The position numbers and the translations under genes were made by a program. From positions 1-64,000 of the forward strand of contig JBBDYF010000267.1 of NCBI GenBank assembly GCA_040901775.1: 64,000 nucleotides of DNA, in the 5' to 3' direction. Below the pieces are notes generated by a model that saw nothing but the letters and a program-made list of their open reading frames with translations, searched no databases and was not told where the DNA came from. The DNA is from CAYLLN01 sp040901775. Its GTDB lineage: Bacteria; Planctomycetota; Planctomycetia; Pirellulales; Pirellulaceae. Shown here piece by piece: positions 27,258 to 34,735 of the stretch; position 1 is the first letter of the stretch; every line of letters starts with the position of its first letter.

Positions 27258-27705
27258 AATGTTGCGCGCGGGCAGCCCGGCATGCCGGCAACGGCGGGGT
27301 GGCTGTGGGTCGCGCAGCGAACCACGGCTGATTATTCACTCGTTCCCATGCTCCGCGTGGGAACCAGCGTATGGCCGCTCCGCGGCCCGGGGGGGACTTC
27401 AGGGTGCGTGGTTTTAGGATGGATTGACCGTCGCGGACCCAGGGCGATGCCCTGGGCTGTAGGGGGTCGCCCTTTCAGGGCGGCAGGATTCTGACCCGCC
27501 ATGAATGGCGGGCCTGACTGGGCAAAGGGCCATGAATGGCCCTCAACAATCGCTTGGGGACGGGCACTAACCCCAGCCCTAACGGGCCGGGCTACTTCCT
27601 GTCGGCCCTCCGGGCCTAGATACAAACCGCCCTCTAGCAATAACCGCCTCGCCTGGCGCATCATGTGGCGGCTGGCGGCGAGCGATTCCTAGCGGAGAGA
27701 TCAAC
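27258..27705. repeat. Hairpin cluster between the PG-binding gene and the sulfatase
   Basis: A 448-base region with no gene. It contains at least five strong hairpins in series: GTTCCCA/TGGGAAC at 27342-27364; CCCAGGGC/GCCCTGGG at 27438-27456; CGCCCT/AGGGCG at 27468-27482; CCCGCCAT-GA-ATGGCGGG at 27495-27512; GGGCCAT-GA-ATGGCCC at 27527-27542. Further GGGCC-rich inverted segments follow near 27574-27617. The 27495 and 27527 hairpins share the same CCATGAATGG core with different outer arms. Confidence 0.8.
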
Positions 27706-29124
27706 ATGACGGCGCGTGCGACGGTTTGGGGGGCGATGGTGGGGTGCGGTTGGCTGCTGCTTTATACAGGCGCGAGCGTTGCCGCCGGGGCGGAGCGGCC
27801 GAACGTGTTGTTCATTGCGGTGGACGATCTGAACGACTGGGTCGGCTGCTTGGGTGGGCATCCGCAGGCGAAAACGCCGCACATTGACGCGCTGGCGGCG
27901 CGGGGGGTCAATTTCACGCGCGCCTATTGCGCCTGCCCGGTTTGCAATCCTTCGCGAACGGCCCTGATGCTCGGCCTGCGCAGCTCGACGACCGGCGTGT
28001 ATCAAAACAACAACAACCGCCGCGATTCCAAGGTGGCGATGAGCGTGCCGCCACTCAACACCTATTTCCGCAGCCAGGGGTATTATGTGGCCGCCGCCGG
28101 CAAGATTTATCACGGCGACGGCGACCAGTTCGGCGAGTGGGACGACTACGCGAATATTCGCGGCGGAGATCTTGCCCCGGCGGCGGGCACCAGTGGCGGC
28201 GTCGGCGGCATTCGCTTCGCCCCGGTCGATGCGGCCGACGAAGAGATGCACGATTATCGCACCGTCAGCTACTGCATCGAGCAGCTAGAGCGGAAGCACG
28301 ACAAGCCGTTCTTTCTGGCTTGCGGGCTGCACAAGCCGCACATGGCCTGGAACGTGCCGCGAAAGTATTACGATCTGTTTCCGCTGGATAAGATCGAGCT
28401 GCCCAAGGTGCTGGAGACCGACCTCGACGACCTGCCCCCCGCCGGCTTGCGGATGGCCCGGCCCGAAGGGGACCATGCCGAGATGCTGCGATCGGGCCGC
28501 TGGAAAGAGGCGGTGCAGGGCTACCTGGCCGCGGGCGCGTTTGCCGACGCGATGGTCGGCCGGCTGATGGAGGCGGTCGATAAGAGCGCCTACAAAGACA
28601 ACACGATCATCGTCTTTTGGGGAGATCACGGCTGGCACCTGGGCGAAAAACAGCACTGGCGAAAGTTCGCCCTGTGGGAAGAAGCGACGCGGGCCCCGCT
28701 GATTTACGTGGCGCCGGGCGTCACCCAGCCGAACTCGACGTGCGAGCGGACGGTCGATTTTATGAGTATCTATCCCACGCTCTGCGAGTTGGCCGGTTTA
28801 GAAATCCCCAAGCACAACGAAGGGGTGAGCGTTGCCTCGCTCCTTAAAAATCCCAAGGCAGAGTGGGATCAGCCGGCGCTGACCACGCACGGGCGCAACA
28901 ACCACGCCGTGCGCAGCGAGCGGTGGCGCTACATTCGCTATGCCGACGGCGGCGAGGAATTGTACGACCACGCGGCGGACCCGAACGAATGGAAGAACCT
29001 GGCGGCCGACCCGGCGCGGGGCGGCGTCATCCGCGATTTGAAGAAGCACTTGCCGGAGCAAAACGTCGAGGATTCGCCAACCAAAGGGGGAAAGGGGAAG
29101 AAGAAAGGGAAGCGCGCGAAGTAG
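27706..29124 (+). CDS. Exported sulfatase (iduronate-2-sulfatase-like)
   Basis: 472 residues. A signal peptide (GAMVGCGWLLLYTGASVAAG) precedes RPNVLFIAVDDLNDWVGCLG, the calcium-binding DD being Asp40 and Asp41. The Cys-type sulfatase motif CNPSR is at 80-84, where Cys80 would be converted to formylglycine. The domain organisation and the later GDHGWHLGEKQHWRKFALWE are iduronate-2-sulfatase-like. It probably desulfates sulfated polysaccharides taken up or degraded by the cell. The last 15 residues (GGKGKKKGKRAK) are lysine-rich. GGAGAG precedes the ATG. No maturase gene is in the window. Confidence 0.9.
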   Translation: MTARATVWGAMVGCGWLLLYTGASVAAGAERPNVLFIAVDDLNDWVGCLGGHPQAKTPHIDALAARGVNFTRAYCACPVCNPSRTALMLGLRSSTTGVYQNNNNRRDSKVAMSVPPLNTYFRSQGYYVAAAGKIYHGDGDQFGEWDDYANIRGGDLAPAAGTSGGVGGIRFAPVDAADEEMHDYRTVSYCIEQLERKHDKPFFLACGLHKPHMAWNVPRKYYDLFPLDKIELPKVLETDLDDLPPAGLRMARPEGDHAEMLRSGRWKEAVQGYLAAGAFADAMVGRLMEAVDKSAYKDNTIIVFWGDHGWHLGEKQHWRKFALWEEATRAPLIYVAPGVTQPNSTCERTVDFMSIYPTLCELAGLEIPKHNEGVSVASLLKNPKAEWDQPALTTHGRNNHAVRSERWRYIRYADGGEELYDHAADPNEWKNLAADPARGGVIRDLKKHLPEQNVEDSPTKGGKGKKKGKRAK

Positions 29125-29149
29125 GCGAGCGGGATGCGTCAGCTTCCCG
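29125..29149 (+). repeat. GCGAGCGGG...GTCAGC family repeat, copy 1
   Basis: GCGAGCGGGATGCGTCAGC followed by TTCCCG directly adjoins the sulfatase stop (29122-29124). The same family is at 55663-55692 (perfect) and 58208-58231 (reverse orientation). The complement of this copy supplies the stop codon of the FkbM gene on the minus strand. Confidence 0.7.
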
Positions 29150-29837
29150 ATGGCTCTTCCAGCCCGCGGCGGACAAACGCGAACTCGAAGCCGCGGGGCG
29201 AGACATAGATGCACTGCATGCCGCTCGCTTTCACTTGCTCGATCAGGTCGAGTCCCTGGCGAAACGAGCGGCCGCGGAAGTGGTAGTGGATTTCGACGAG
29301 CAACTGGTCCACGCGGATGCCGCTGGCCAAAATATCGGGAATTGCTTCAAACTCGCTCCCCTCGACGTCGAGCTTGAGCACGTCCAGCCTCTGGTGCCCC
29401 AGCCGCTGCATGATCGTTTGCAGGCGATAGACCTGGCCTGGCACGGGCGGGGCTCGGTTGAAAATGCCGCGCGGCGACTGCGTGAAGTGGGTGCTGCCCG
29501 CTTTGCGGGGCGGGTAAAAGTCGAGCGTGCCGTCGAAATTGGAAATGCCCCAGGGATGAAACACAAACGCCGCCGGCAATTGCTGGCGCTCGACCCAGGC
29601 GATGCTGGCCGGGGTGGGATCGAAGGCATGTACACGCGCGCCGAACTGCTCGATCATCGTCAAGTCCCAGGCGATGTTGTCGCCCACGCCGAACGAATAG
29701 ATCACGCTGTCGGGGCGAATGCCGGCGGGCCAGAGCGCCCAGTCGCCAAGCTTCTCACACCGATAGTCTGTCGCTTCGAGCACGCCCGCCCGCTGCAACC
29801 GCCGCTGCCGAATCGCGCGCTTCAGGTATTTGAGCAT
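29139..29837 (-). CDS. FkbM-family methyltransferase
   Basis: 232 residues. The SAM-binding core reads SVIYSFGVGDNIAWDLTMIE with HAFDPTPASIAWVER, and the FkbM signature LDVLKLDVEGSEFEAIPDIL (the D-V-E-G-x-E core) follows, then LLVEIHYH. Such enzymes methylate hydroxyls of sugars or other small molecules, in natural-product and glycan pathways. AAGGAGG lies about 6 bases before the ATG, the strongest Shine-Dalgarno in this operon. Third gene of a minus-strand operon after the PLP decarboxylase, 30 bases downstream of it. Confidence 0.85.
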   Translation of the reverse strand: MLKYLKRAIRQRRLQRAGVLEATDYRCEKLGDWALWPAGIRPDSVIYSFGVGDNIAWDLTMIEQFGARVHAFDPTPASIAWVERQQLPAAFVFHPWGISNFDGTLDFYPPRKAGSTHFTQSPRGIFNRAPPVPGQVYRLQTIMQRLGHQRLDVLKLDVEGSEFEAIPDILASGIRVDQLLVEIHYHFRGRSFRQGLDLIEQVKASGMQCIYVSPRGFEFAFVRRGLEEPSGS

Positions 29838-29867
29838 CGGAACCTCCTTGTCGCGAATGTCTCCAAG

Positions 29868-31517
29868 TTATTGCGACTCCCCCTCGACTGCCTGCAGGGC
29901 CTCGAGCACGTGGGCCACGATGGTTGGCATTTGCCCCGGCTCGGCGAACGGCGAGAGCACGTACGACTTGAGGGCCGAGATCGGCTCGCCGTAGTCCGAC
30001 GATCGGTAATTGTCGGTGAAGCCGATGGCCACGCCGCGGCCGGCAAACGCCGCGTCCGAAACCCGCTGATAGATCGCCCGGTTCAGGTCGTTGTGCCGGC
30101 GGAGCTGGTCGCGATAGGCGGGGTCGCACTGCTCGCGCTGTTTGACGACGAACGTGTCGGTCCCCGGCGGAAAGGCGCGAAACAGCGTCACCGGGCCGAA
30201 GTTTTCGTCGCTGACGATCGACAGCTCGGGGCGGGCGGCGATCAGCTCGCGCAGCAGTTCGGCCATTTCGACCGAGTGCCCCACCAGCGTGCGAAACCCT
30301 TCTTTGCCCAGCAGCAGCAGATTGGCCAGGGCCGCCATCACGCCGGTGGCGCTGCGCGACGTTTCGAGCGTGAACATTCCCGGATGATATTGCCCCGTGT
30401 GATAGAGGTAGGGCATTTGGCTTCGCTCGCGGACCAGCGTGCCGAAGTCTTCCCGATTGCGGAGCAAAAAGAGCGACGAGATGTACGGGGCAAACCCCGT
30501 CTTATGAAAATCGACCCCCAACGAATCGGCCAGTCCAAGCTGGCCAATCCGGCTGGCAGCGGCGGCGAGGGCCCGCACCGTGCGGCCGCGAAACCCCAGC
30601 GGGTTGGCGGCAAAGTCGTAGTCGCGAAAGACCGACCAGGCCCAGCCGATCACCGCGTCGGCGTGCAGGTGGGGCCGGTAGTCGAGCCGGCAATCCACCA
30701 CCAGCCGCTCGCGCAGGGCGTGGATGGCCGCCAGATCGTCGATGCCGAAGGCGTCGGTCGTGCCCAGCGTGGCAATGATCGCCGCGATGCGCGCGCCGCC
30801 AGCGATCGCCCGGCGGGCAGCCGCTTCGAGCGCTGCCACGTCGATTGAGTTGTCGCGATGCGTGGGAATCGAGATGACGTTCTCTTGGCCGATCCCCAGC
30901 CAGCCGGCGACGTTCAGGCAGGCGTAGTGACCGTGCTCGGAGCACAGCACGACCGCCTGGCCGTTGTATCCCCGCCGCAGCGTGTGGGGAATCGCCTTTT
31001 CGAGGCCGATCTTAACGCCGTAGAGCAGCGTTCCCGTGCCGCCGAAGGTGAAGACGCCCCCCGCTTGCTCCGCCTCGTAGCCCACCAGACGCGAGACCAT
31101 CGAGGCGACGCGCACCTCGGCTTCGGAAAATCCTCGGCCGCTCTCGTCGCTGCACAGGTTCGGGTTGTACATCGACGGCAGGACGACGCCGATGATGCTG
31201 GCGATCGACGGGTGGGCGACGACGTTCACCTGGCTGCGCGGATGGCCCGCGATCAACATGCCGTCCAGACAGTGAACCAGTTGCGGGATCACCTCTTCCA
31301 GCGTGCGGGATTGCTCGGGCAGTTGGGCCGCGGTTGCCGCGACATAATCGGGTTCGCGGGGCGTGCCCAACAAAGGTGCTTGCGACTTGAGCGCATCGAC
31401 CCGGTCGAGCGTGCGCAATAGCGAAAACACGACGTAGCCATCGTGGACCGGGTCCGACACCGGCGCGGGGAAGGCCGCGCGCAAGCCCATCAGGCGATCT
31501 TGATAAAGCGGCGTCAT
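29868..31517 (-). CDS. PLP-dependent group II decarboxylase-like enzyme
   Basis: 549 residues. The fold-type I PLP region runs through FTFGGTGTLLYGVKIGLEKA, the cofactor-ring contact segment (IIATLGTTDAFGIDDLAAIH), and DFHKTGFAPY, where Lys339 would form the Schiff base. The HADAVIGWAWSVF segment replaces the DAAxGG region of glutamate decarboxylases. The family covers aspartate, glutamate, tyrosine and tryptophan decarboxylases; the substrate cannot be called. It starts 15 bases after the stop of the disordered-protein gene and lacks a Shine-Dalgarno, so it may be translated by coupling. Confidence 0.82.
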   Translation of the reverse strand: MTPLYQDRLMGLRAAFPAPVSDPVHDGYVVFSLLRTLDRVDALKSQAPLLGTPREPDYVAATAAQLPEQSRTLEEVIPQLVHCLDGMLIAGHPRSQVNVVAHPSIASIIGVVLPSMYNPNLCSDESGRGFSEAEVRVASMVSRLVGYEAEQAGGVFTFGGTGTLLYGVKIGLEKAIPHTLRRGYNGQAVVLCSEHGHYACLNVAGWLGIGQENVISIPTHRDNSIDVAALEAAARRAIAGGARIAAIIATLGTTDAFGIDDLAAIHALRERLVVDCRLDYRPHLHADAVIGWAWSVFRDYDFAANPLGFRGRTVRALAAAASRIGQLGLADSLGVDFHKTGFAPYISSLFLLRNREDFGTLVRERSQMPYLYHTGQYHPGMFTLETSRSATGVMAALANLLLLGKEGFRTLVGHSVEMAELLRELIAARPELSIVSDENFGPVTLFRAFPPGTDTFVVKQREQCDPAYRDQLRRHNDLNRAIYQRVSDAAFAGRGVAIGFTDNYRSSDYGEPISALKSYVLSPFAEPGQMPTIVAHVLEALQAVEGESQ

Positions 31518-31532
31518 GCTGCGCCGCCTGAA

Positions 31533-33257
31533 CTATCGACGGCCGCGGCCGCCGCGACCGCCGCGATGACCGCGGTCGGGACTGCTCGAGCGAACCGACA
31601 GGTTCGCATCGACCAGCACGCCAATCGCTTCCTGCCAGGTAGGAATCCGCCGGTGAACGGCATGGCCACCCGACGATTCCAGGTCGTCCGGCTCGTCTTC
31701 CAAGTCGCGATCGTCGAGCGGAGCAGCCGACCGACTTGGGGCCGGGGGCCGAGAAGCGGAGGCTCGCACCGGCGGAGCCGCTGCTCGCGCCGGCGGGGCC
31801 GCGGGATACTCGTCCTCGTCGTCCAGGTCGAGATCGAGATCGAGATCGTCGCGCTGACGGATCGGGCGCGGCTCGGGGCGATCTCCCCGACCCTCGGCTC
31901 CTCGAACCTCGGTTCGCGGGCTGCGGGGCTCAGCCTGGCCTTCTTGGCCCTCTTGGCGACGACCACCGCGACCGCGCCGACGGCGGCGGCGGGGCCTGCG
32001 CCCCTCCTCGCCATCGTCTGGGCCTGTCGCCGGCGAGGCCGGCGTCTTGGTAGGAGGCGGCCCTGCATCGCCGAGATCCAGATCTTCAACCTCGCTGAAA
32101 ATATCGTCATCCAGTTCGTCCAACCGCGGCGGCAGCTCGCCCTGCGGGCGCTTGGGAGGCGGGGACGCATACGAATCTCTCCGCGGGATACTTTCGGGGC
32201 GTCCACCCCGCCGCGCGCCACCACGAACCTCATCCCGGCGGCCATCTTCGCGGACGCCATCTCGTCGGCCTTCGTCGCGCCGGCTAACTTCTCGGCGCCC
32301 CTCTTCTCGCCGGGCGGGTTCAGCACGCGTTTCTTCAACCCGGCTTTCGGCGGCGCGATCCTCGGACACGCGGCCTTCGTCAGCGCGGCCTTCAACAGCG
32401 CGGCCTTCAACAGCGCGGCCTTCAACAGCGCGGCCTTCTTCGGTACGCCCTTCGCTCCGACGTCCGCCACGCCCACCCCGACGCCCGCCACGCCCCCCTT
32501 CGAGTTCGCCCCGGTCGCTGCTCCGGGGTCGATCCTCTTCCCGAGGACTGCGCGGTCGATCCTCTTCCCGAGGACTGCGCGGTCGATCCTCTTCTCGAGG
32601 ACTGCGCGGCCGATCCTCTTCTCGAGGACTGCGCGGCCGATCCTCTTCTCGAGGACTGCGAGTTGCGGCCGTCTCGCGCGGCGGTGGCGCCGGTGGTTCC
32701 TCGTCCAGGCGCAGGTCGGAATCGCTTTCTACGTCGTAGTCGAGCACGACGGAGTCGTCGTCCTCAAAATCGCGCTGGGGGGGCCGCGGAGGAGGAGGAG
32801 GAGGAGCAGGTCGCCGCTCCGAACGCTCGCTGCCAAGTCCCAAGACATCGACCTCCCGCGACTTCTCTCCAAACATATCGTCGAGCTTGTTGCGCGGGGC
32901 CGCCATCGCCGGACCGAAAGCCGGGGGTGCCGCCTCGACGCGGGGCGCGGGGCGCTTGGTCTGTGGCGGCGGGGCTGGCTTGGGTGGTGGAGCGGGTTCG
33001 GGAGGAGGAGTTGGTTCGGGGGGCACTTCCAGGCCCAGCGAGCCGGCCACCGACGACCAGTGGCTTTTTGGAGGGGCCGCCGGCTTTGGCTTGGGGGCGG
33101 GTCTAGCCCGCTCGACCGCTCGCGCCGGGGTCGGCGCTGCTGGGGGTGGCGGCGGCGTTTCCGCGACGGGGGCGGTCTCGGCAGCGGGCTGCGAGGTTGG
33201 CAGGCCGAGCGTTTCGAGAAGCGAATTCCAGCGGCTGGTCTTGGGCGAATCGGCCAT
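31533..33257 (-). CDS. Intrinsically disordered Pro/Arg/Glu-rich repeat protein
   Basis: 574 residues. It is almost wholly low complexity. Two copies of a W-anchored motif (SRWNSLLETLGLP at 8-20, SHWSSVAGSLGLEVP at 65-79) lie in proline-rich sequence. Five tandem copies of RSPREEDRP (about 199-244) follow, then a five-residue VEGRA-type repeat (about 272-296), arginine-rich blocks (RRPRRRRRRGRGGRR), an acidic DLDLDLDDEDE run and a C-terminal RGG-like tail (HRGGRGGRGRR). Just before that tail is a short ordered-looking segment, PTWQEAIGVLVDANLS. No fold or family recognised; RNA binding or scaffolding is a guess from the RGG tail. First gene of the operon. Confidence 0.75.
   Translation of the reverse strand: MADSPKTSRWNSLLETLGLPTSQPAAETAPVAETPPPPPAAPTPARAVERARPAPKPKPAAPPKSHWSSVAGSLGLEVPPEPTPPPEPAPPPKPAPPPQTKRPAPRVEAAPPAFGPAMAAPRNKLDDMFGEKSREVDVLGLGSERSERRPAPPPPPPRPPQRDFEDDDSVVLDYDVESDSDLRLDEEPPAPPPRETAATRSPREEDRPRSPREEDRPRSPREEDRPRSPREEDRPRSPREEDRPRSSDRGELEGGRGGRRGGRGGRRSEGRTEEGRAVEGRAVEGRAVEGRADEGRVSEDRAAESRVEETRAEPARREEGRREVSRRDEGRRDGVREDGRRDEVRGGARRGGRPESIPRRDSYASPPPKRPQGELPPRLDELDDDIFSEVEDLDLGDAGPPPTKTPASPATGPDDGEEGRRPRRRRRRGRGGRRQEGQEGQAEPRSPRTEVRGAEGRGDRPEPRPIRQRDDLDLDLDLDDEDEYPAAPPARAAAPPVRASASRPPAPSRSAAPLDDRDLEDEPDDLESSGGHAVHRRIPTWQEAIGVLVDANLSVRSSSPDRGHRGGRGGRGRR
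32370..32440 (-). repeat. 15-bp tandem repeat (VEGRA codons)
   Basis: About four near-identical 15-base units (TTCAACAGCGCGGCC on the plus strand) lie in the disordered-protein gene, with diverged units on both sides. Each unit is five codons, so copy-number change keeps frame. Confidence 0.8.
32524..32660 (-). repeat. 27-bp tandem repeat (RSPREEDRP codons)
   Basis: Five consecutive 27-base units, nine codons each, containing CGATCCTCTTCCCGAGGACT on the plus strand. The inner three differ by only one or two bases (CCCG/CTCG, GGTC/GGCC), which indicates recent unequal crossover or slippage. Confidence 0.9.
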
Positions 33258-33391
33258 GTCGGGTCGGTATCCGGTCGCAGGGAAGTAGGCGTGTTACACT
33301 GAGGGAATGCTTGCAATATAGCGGGCCGGGGGCGGGCCGCAAAGTCACAACGGGCACGAACTTGGAAATGATCTGGGATCGTGGAGGCACC

Positions 33392-34597
33392 ATGCAGTCT
33401 CAAGAGAAATCCCCGGGTGCCACGTCCCACGCTTGCGTGGGCGTGCTCGCGCTGCCGTTCACACGCCCACGGAGTTGGGGTCGAAACGAAGGTCAACGAC
33501 ACATCGGCCGTGGGCGTGGCACCCGAATTCTGAGTCTTGACGAAGCACCAGGCCGCCGGCTGGGGCTCGCTCTGCTGCTGGCGGTGTTAACTTCCGGCCC
33601 GGTCGCCGGGGCCGCCGAACTGGCTCGATTCCACAGGACCGGCCGCCACATGGGGGTTGAGTTTGAGGTGGTACTGTACGCCCCTTCCCAGGAGCAGGCG
33701 AGCGCCGCCTTGGACCAGGCGTTTGCCCGCATCGCCCAACTCGACCGATCGCTCAGCGATTACGATCCGGCCAGCGAACTATCGCGGCTGAGCGCGACTT
33801 CAACGATCGCGCCGGGAACCGCTGGATCGACCCCCCCGCCGACAGCCCAGCCGGTGATATTGGGGCCGGATTTGTGGCAGGTGCTCGTGGCTTCGCAGGA
33901 GTTAAGCCAGCGATCCGACGGGGCGCTGGACGCGACGATTGGCCCGCTCACGAAGCTGTGGCGGCGCGCCCGACGGCAGAAAGAGCTGCCCTCGCAAGAT
34001 CGCCTGGCCGCGGCCCGGGCCGCGGTGGGCCACGCCTACTTGCGGCTCGACCCGAAGCAGAAAACCGCTCAACTGCTGAGGCCCGACATGCGGCTCGATC
34101 TGGGGGGGATCGCCAAGGGCTTTGCCGCCGACGAAGCGCTGGCCACAATCGCCAAGCTGGGCCTCGCGCGGGCCCTGGTCCGGGCCAGCGGCGACATTGC
34201 GGCAGGCGAACCTCCGCCGGGCGAAACCGGCTGGCGAATCGGCTTGGCACCGCTCGATCCGGACGACCCACCGACCCGCTTCGTGCGGCTCGCGAATCGG
34301 GCCATCTCGACGTCGGGCGACGCGCGGCAGCACCTGGTGGTCGATGGGCGGCGCTATTCGCACATCATCGACCCGCGCACCGGGATGGGCGTCGGCGGCC
34401 GGTCGAGCGTCACCGTCATCGCACCCAGCGGCATCGTTGCCGACGGCTTGGCAACGGCGGTCTCCGTCTTGGGGCCTGAAGCGGGCCAGAGGCTAGTGGA
34501 AAAATATCCCGCAGCCGCTCTGTTCGTGGTGTCTGAAGGCGAGCAGGGGGAGCAAATCGTGCAAACCAAGAATTTTGCCAGTTTCCTCGAGCGGTAG
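33392..34597 (+). CDS. apbE: FAD:protein FMN transferase ApbE, exported form
   Basis: 401 residues. ApbE motifs are all present: GVEFEVVLYAP at the N terminus, DLGGIAKGFAADEAL, GDIAAGEPPPGETGWRIGL, and SHIIDPRTGMGVGGRSSVTV. ApbE attaches FMN covalently to Thr of flavoproteins such as Rnf and Nqr subunits outside the membrane. A signal-like core RRLGLALLLAVLTSGPVAG occurs only after residue 50. The ATG at 33392 has GGAGG 5 bases upstream and gives MQSQEKSP. The 37 or so residues between are encoded by a 112-bp inverted-repeat element, so the export signal has been pushed away from the start codon. Confidence 0.85.
   Translation: MQSQEKSPGATSHACVGVLALPFTRPRSWGRNEGQRHIGRGRGTRILSLDEAPGRRLGLALLLAVLTSGPVAGAAELARFHRTGRHMGVEFEVVLYAPSQEQASAALDQAFARIAQLDRSLSDYDPASELSRLSATSTIAPGTAGSTPPPTAQPVILGPDLWQVLVASQELSQRSDGALDATIGPLTKLWRRARRQKELPSQDRLAAARAAVGHAYLRLDPKQKTAQLLRPDMRLDLGGIAKGFAADEALATIAKLGLARALVRASGDIAAGEPPPGETGWRIGLAPLDPDDPPTRFVRLANRAISTSGDARQHLVVDGRRYSHIIDPRTGMGVGGRSSVTVIAPSGIVADGLATAVSVLGPEAGQRLVEKYPAAALFVVSEGEQGEQIVQTKNFASFLER
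33414..33525 (+). repeat. 112-bp inverted-repeat (MITE-like) element inside apbE
   Basis: The ends CGGGTGCCACG (33414-33424) and CGTGGCACCCG (33515-33525) are inverted copies. Internal palindromes are CCCACGC-TT-GCGTGGG (33426-33441) and the pair CACGCCCACGG/CCGTGGGCGTG. The element lies between the apbE start codon and the hydrophobic signal core. It has no coding capacity of its own, which fits a non-autonomous palindromic element. Confidence 0.8.
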
Positions 34598-34604
34598 ACT
34601 GTAG

Positions 34605-34735
34605 GTCCCGACCGCCGGGCGGGACAGAAGGATGCCGCGATGCATCGCAGTGCGCGACCAATGGTCGCGGCTATGCAGTGCATTTACGCCAGGGTCGCGG
34701 CATCGCAGTGCATTTATGCCAGGTCGCGGTCTTCA
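34605..34735 (+). repeat. Hairpin, family-B repeat and 31-bp tandem duplication at the permease 3' end
   Basis: GTCCCG/CGGGAC arms at 34605-34625 form a hairpin. A family-B unit (CGACCAATGGTCGCGG then CTATGCA) lies at 34655-34677. Then GCAGTGCATTTA-(C/T)GCCAGG-GTCGCGG occurs twice about 31 bases apart (34675 and 34706). The second copy contains the stop codon and last codons of the ABC permease on the minus strand, so the permease 3' end has been duplicated. Confidence 0.7.

Noticed and set aside
28863..30848. 661-residue plus-strand ORF
   Set aside because: Antisense to the FkbM and PLP genes and overlapping the sulfatase in another frame; Arg/Ala-rich shadow.
31443..33302. 619-residue plus-strand ORF opposite the disordered protein
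   Set aside because: Its repeats mirror those of the minus-strand gene. The minus strand has the acidic and basic segments and the operon context, so it was kept as the gene.
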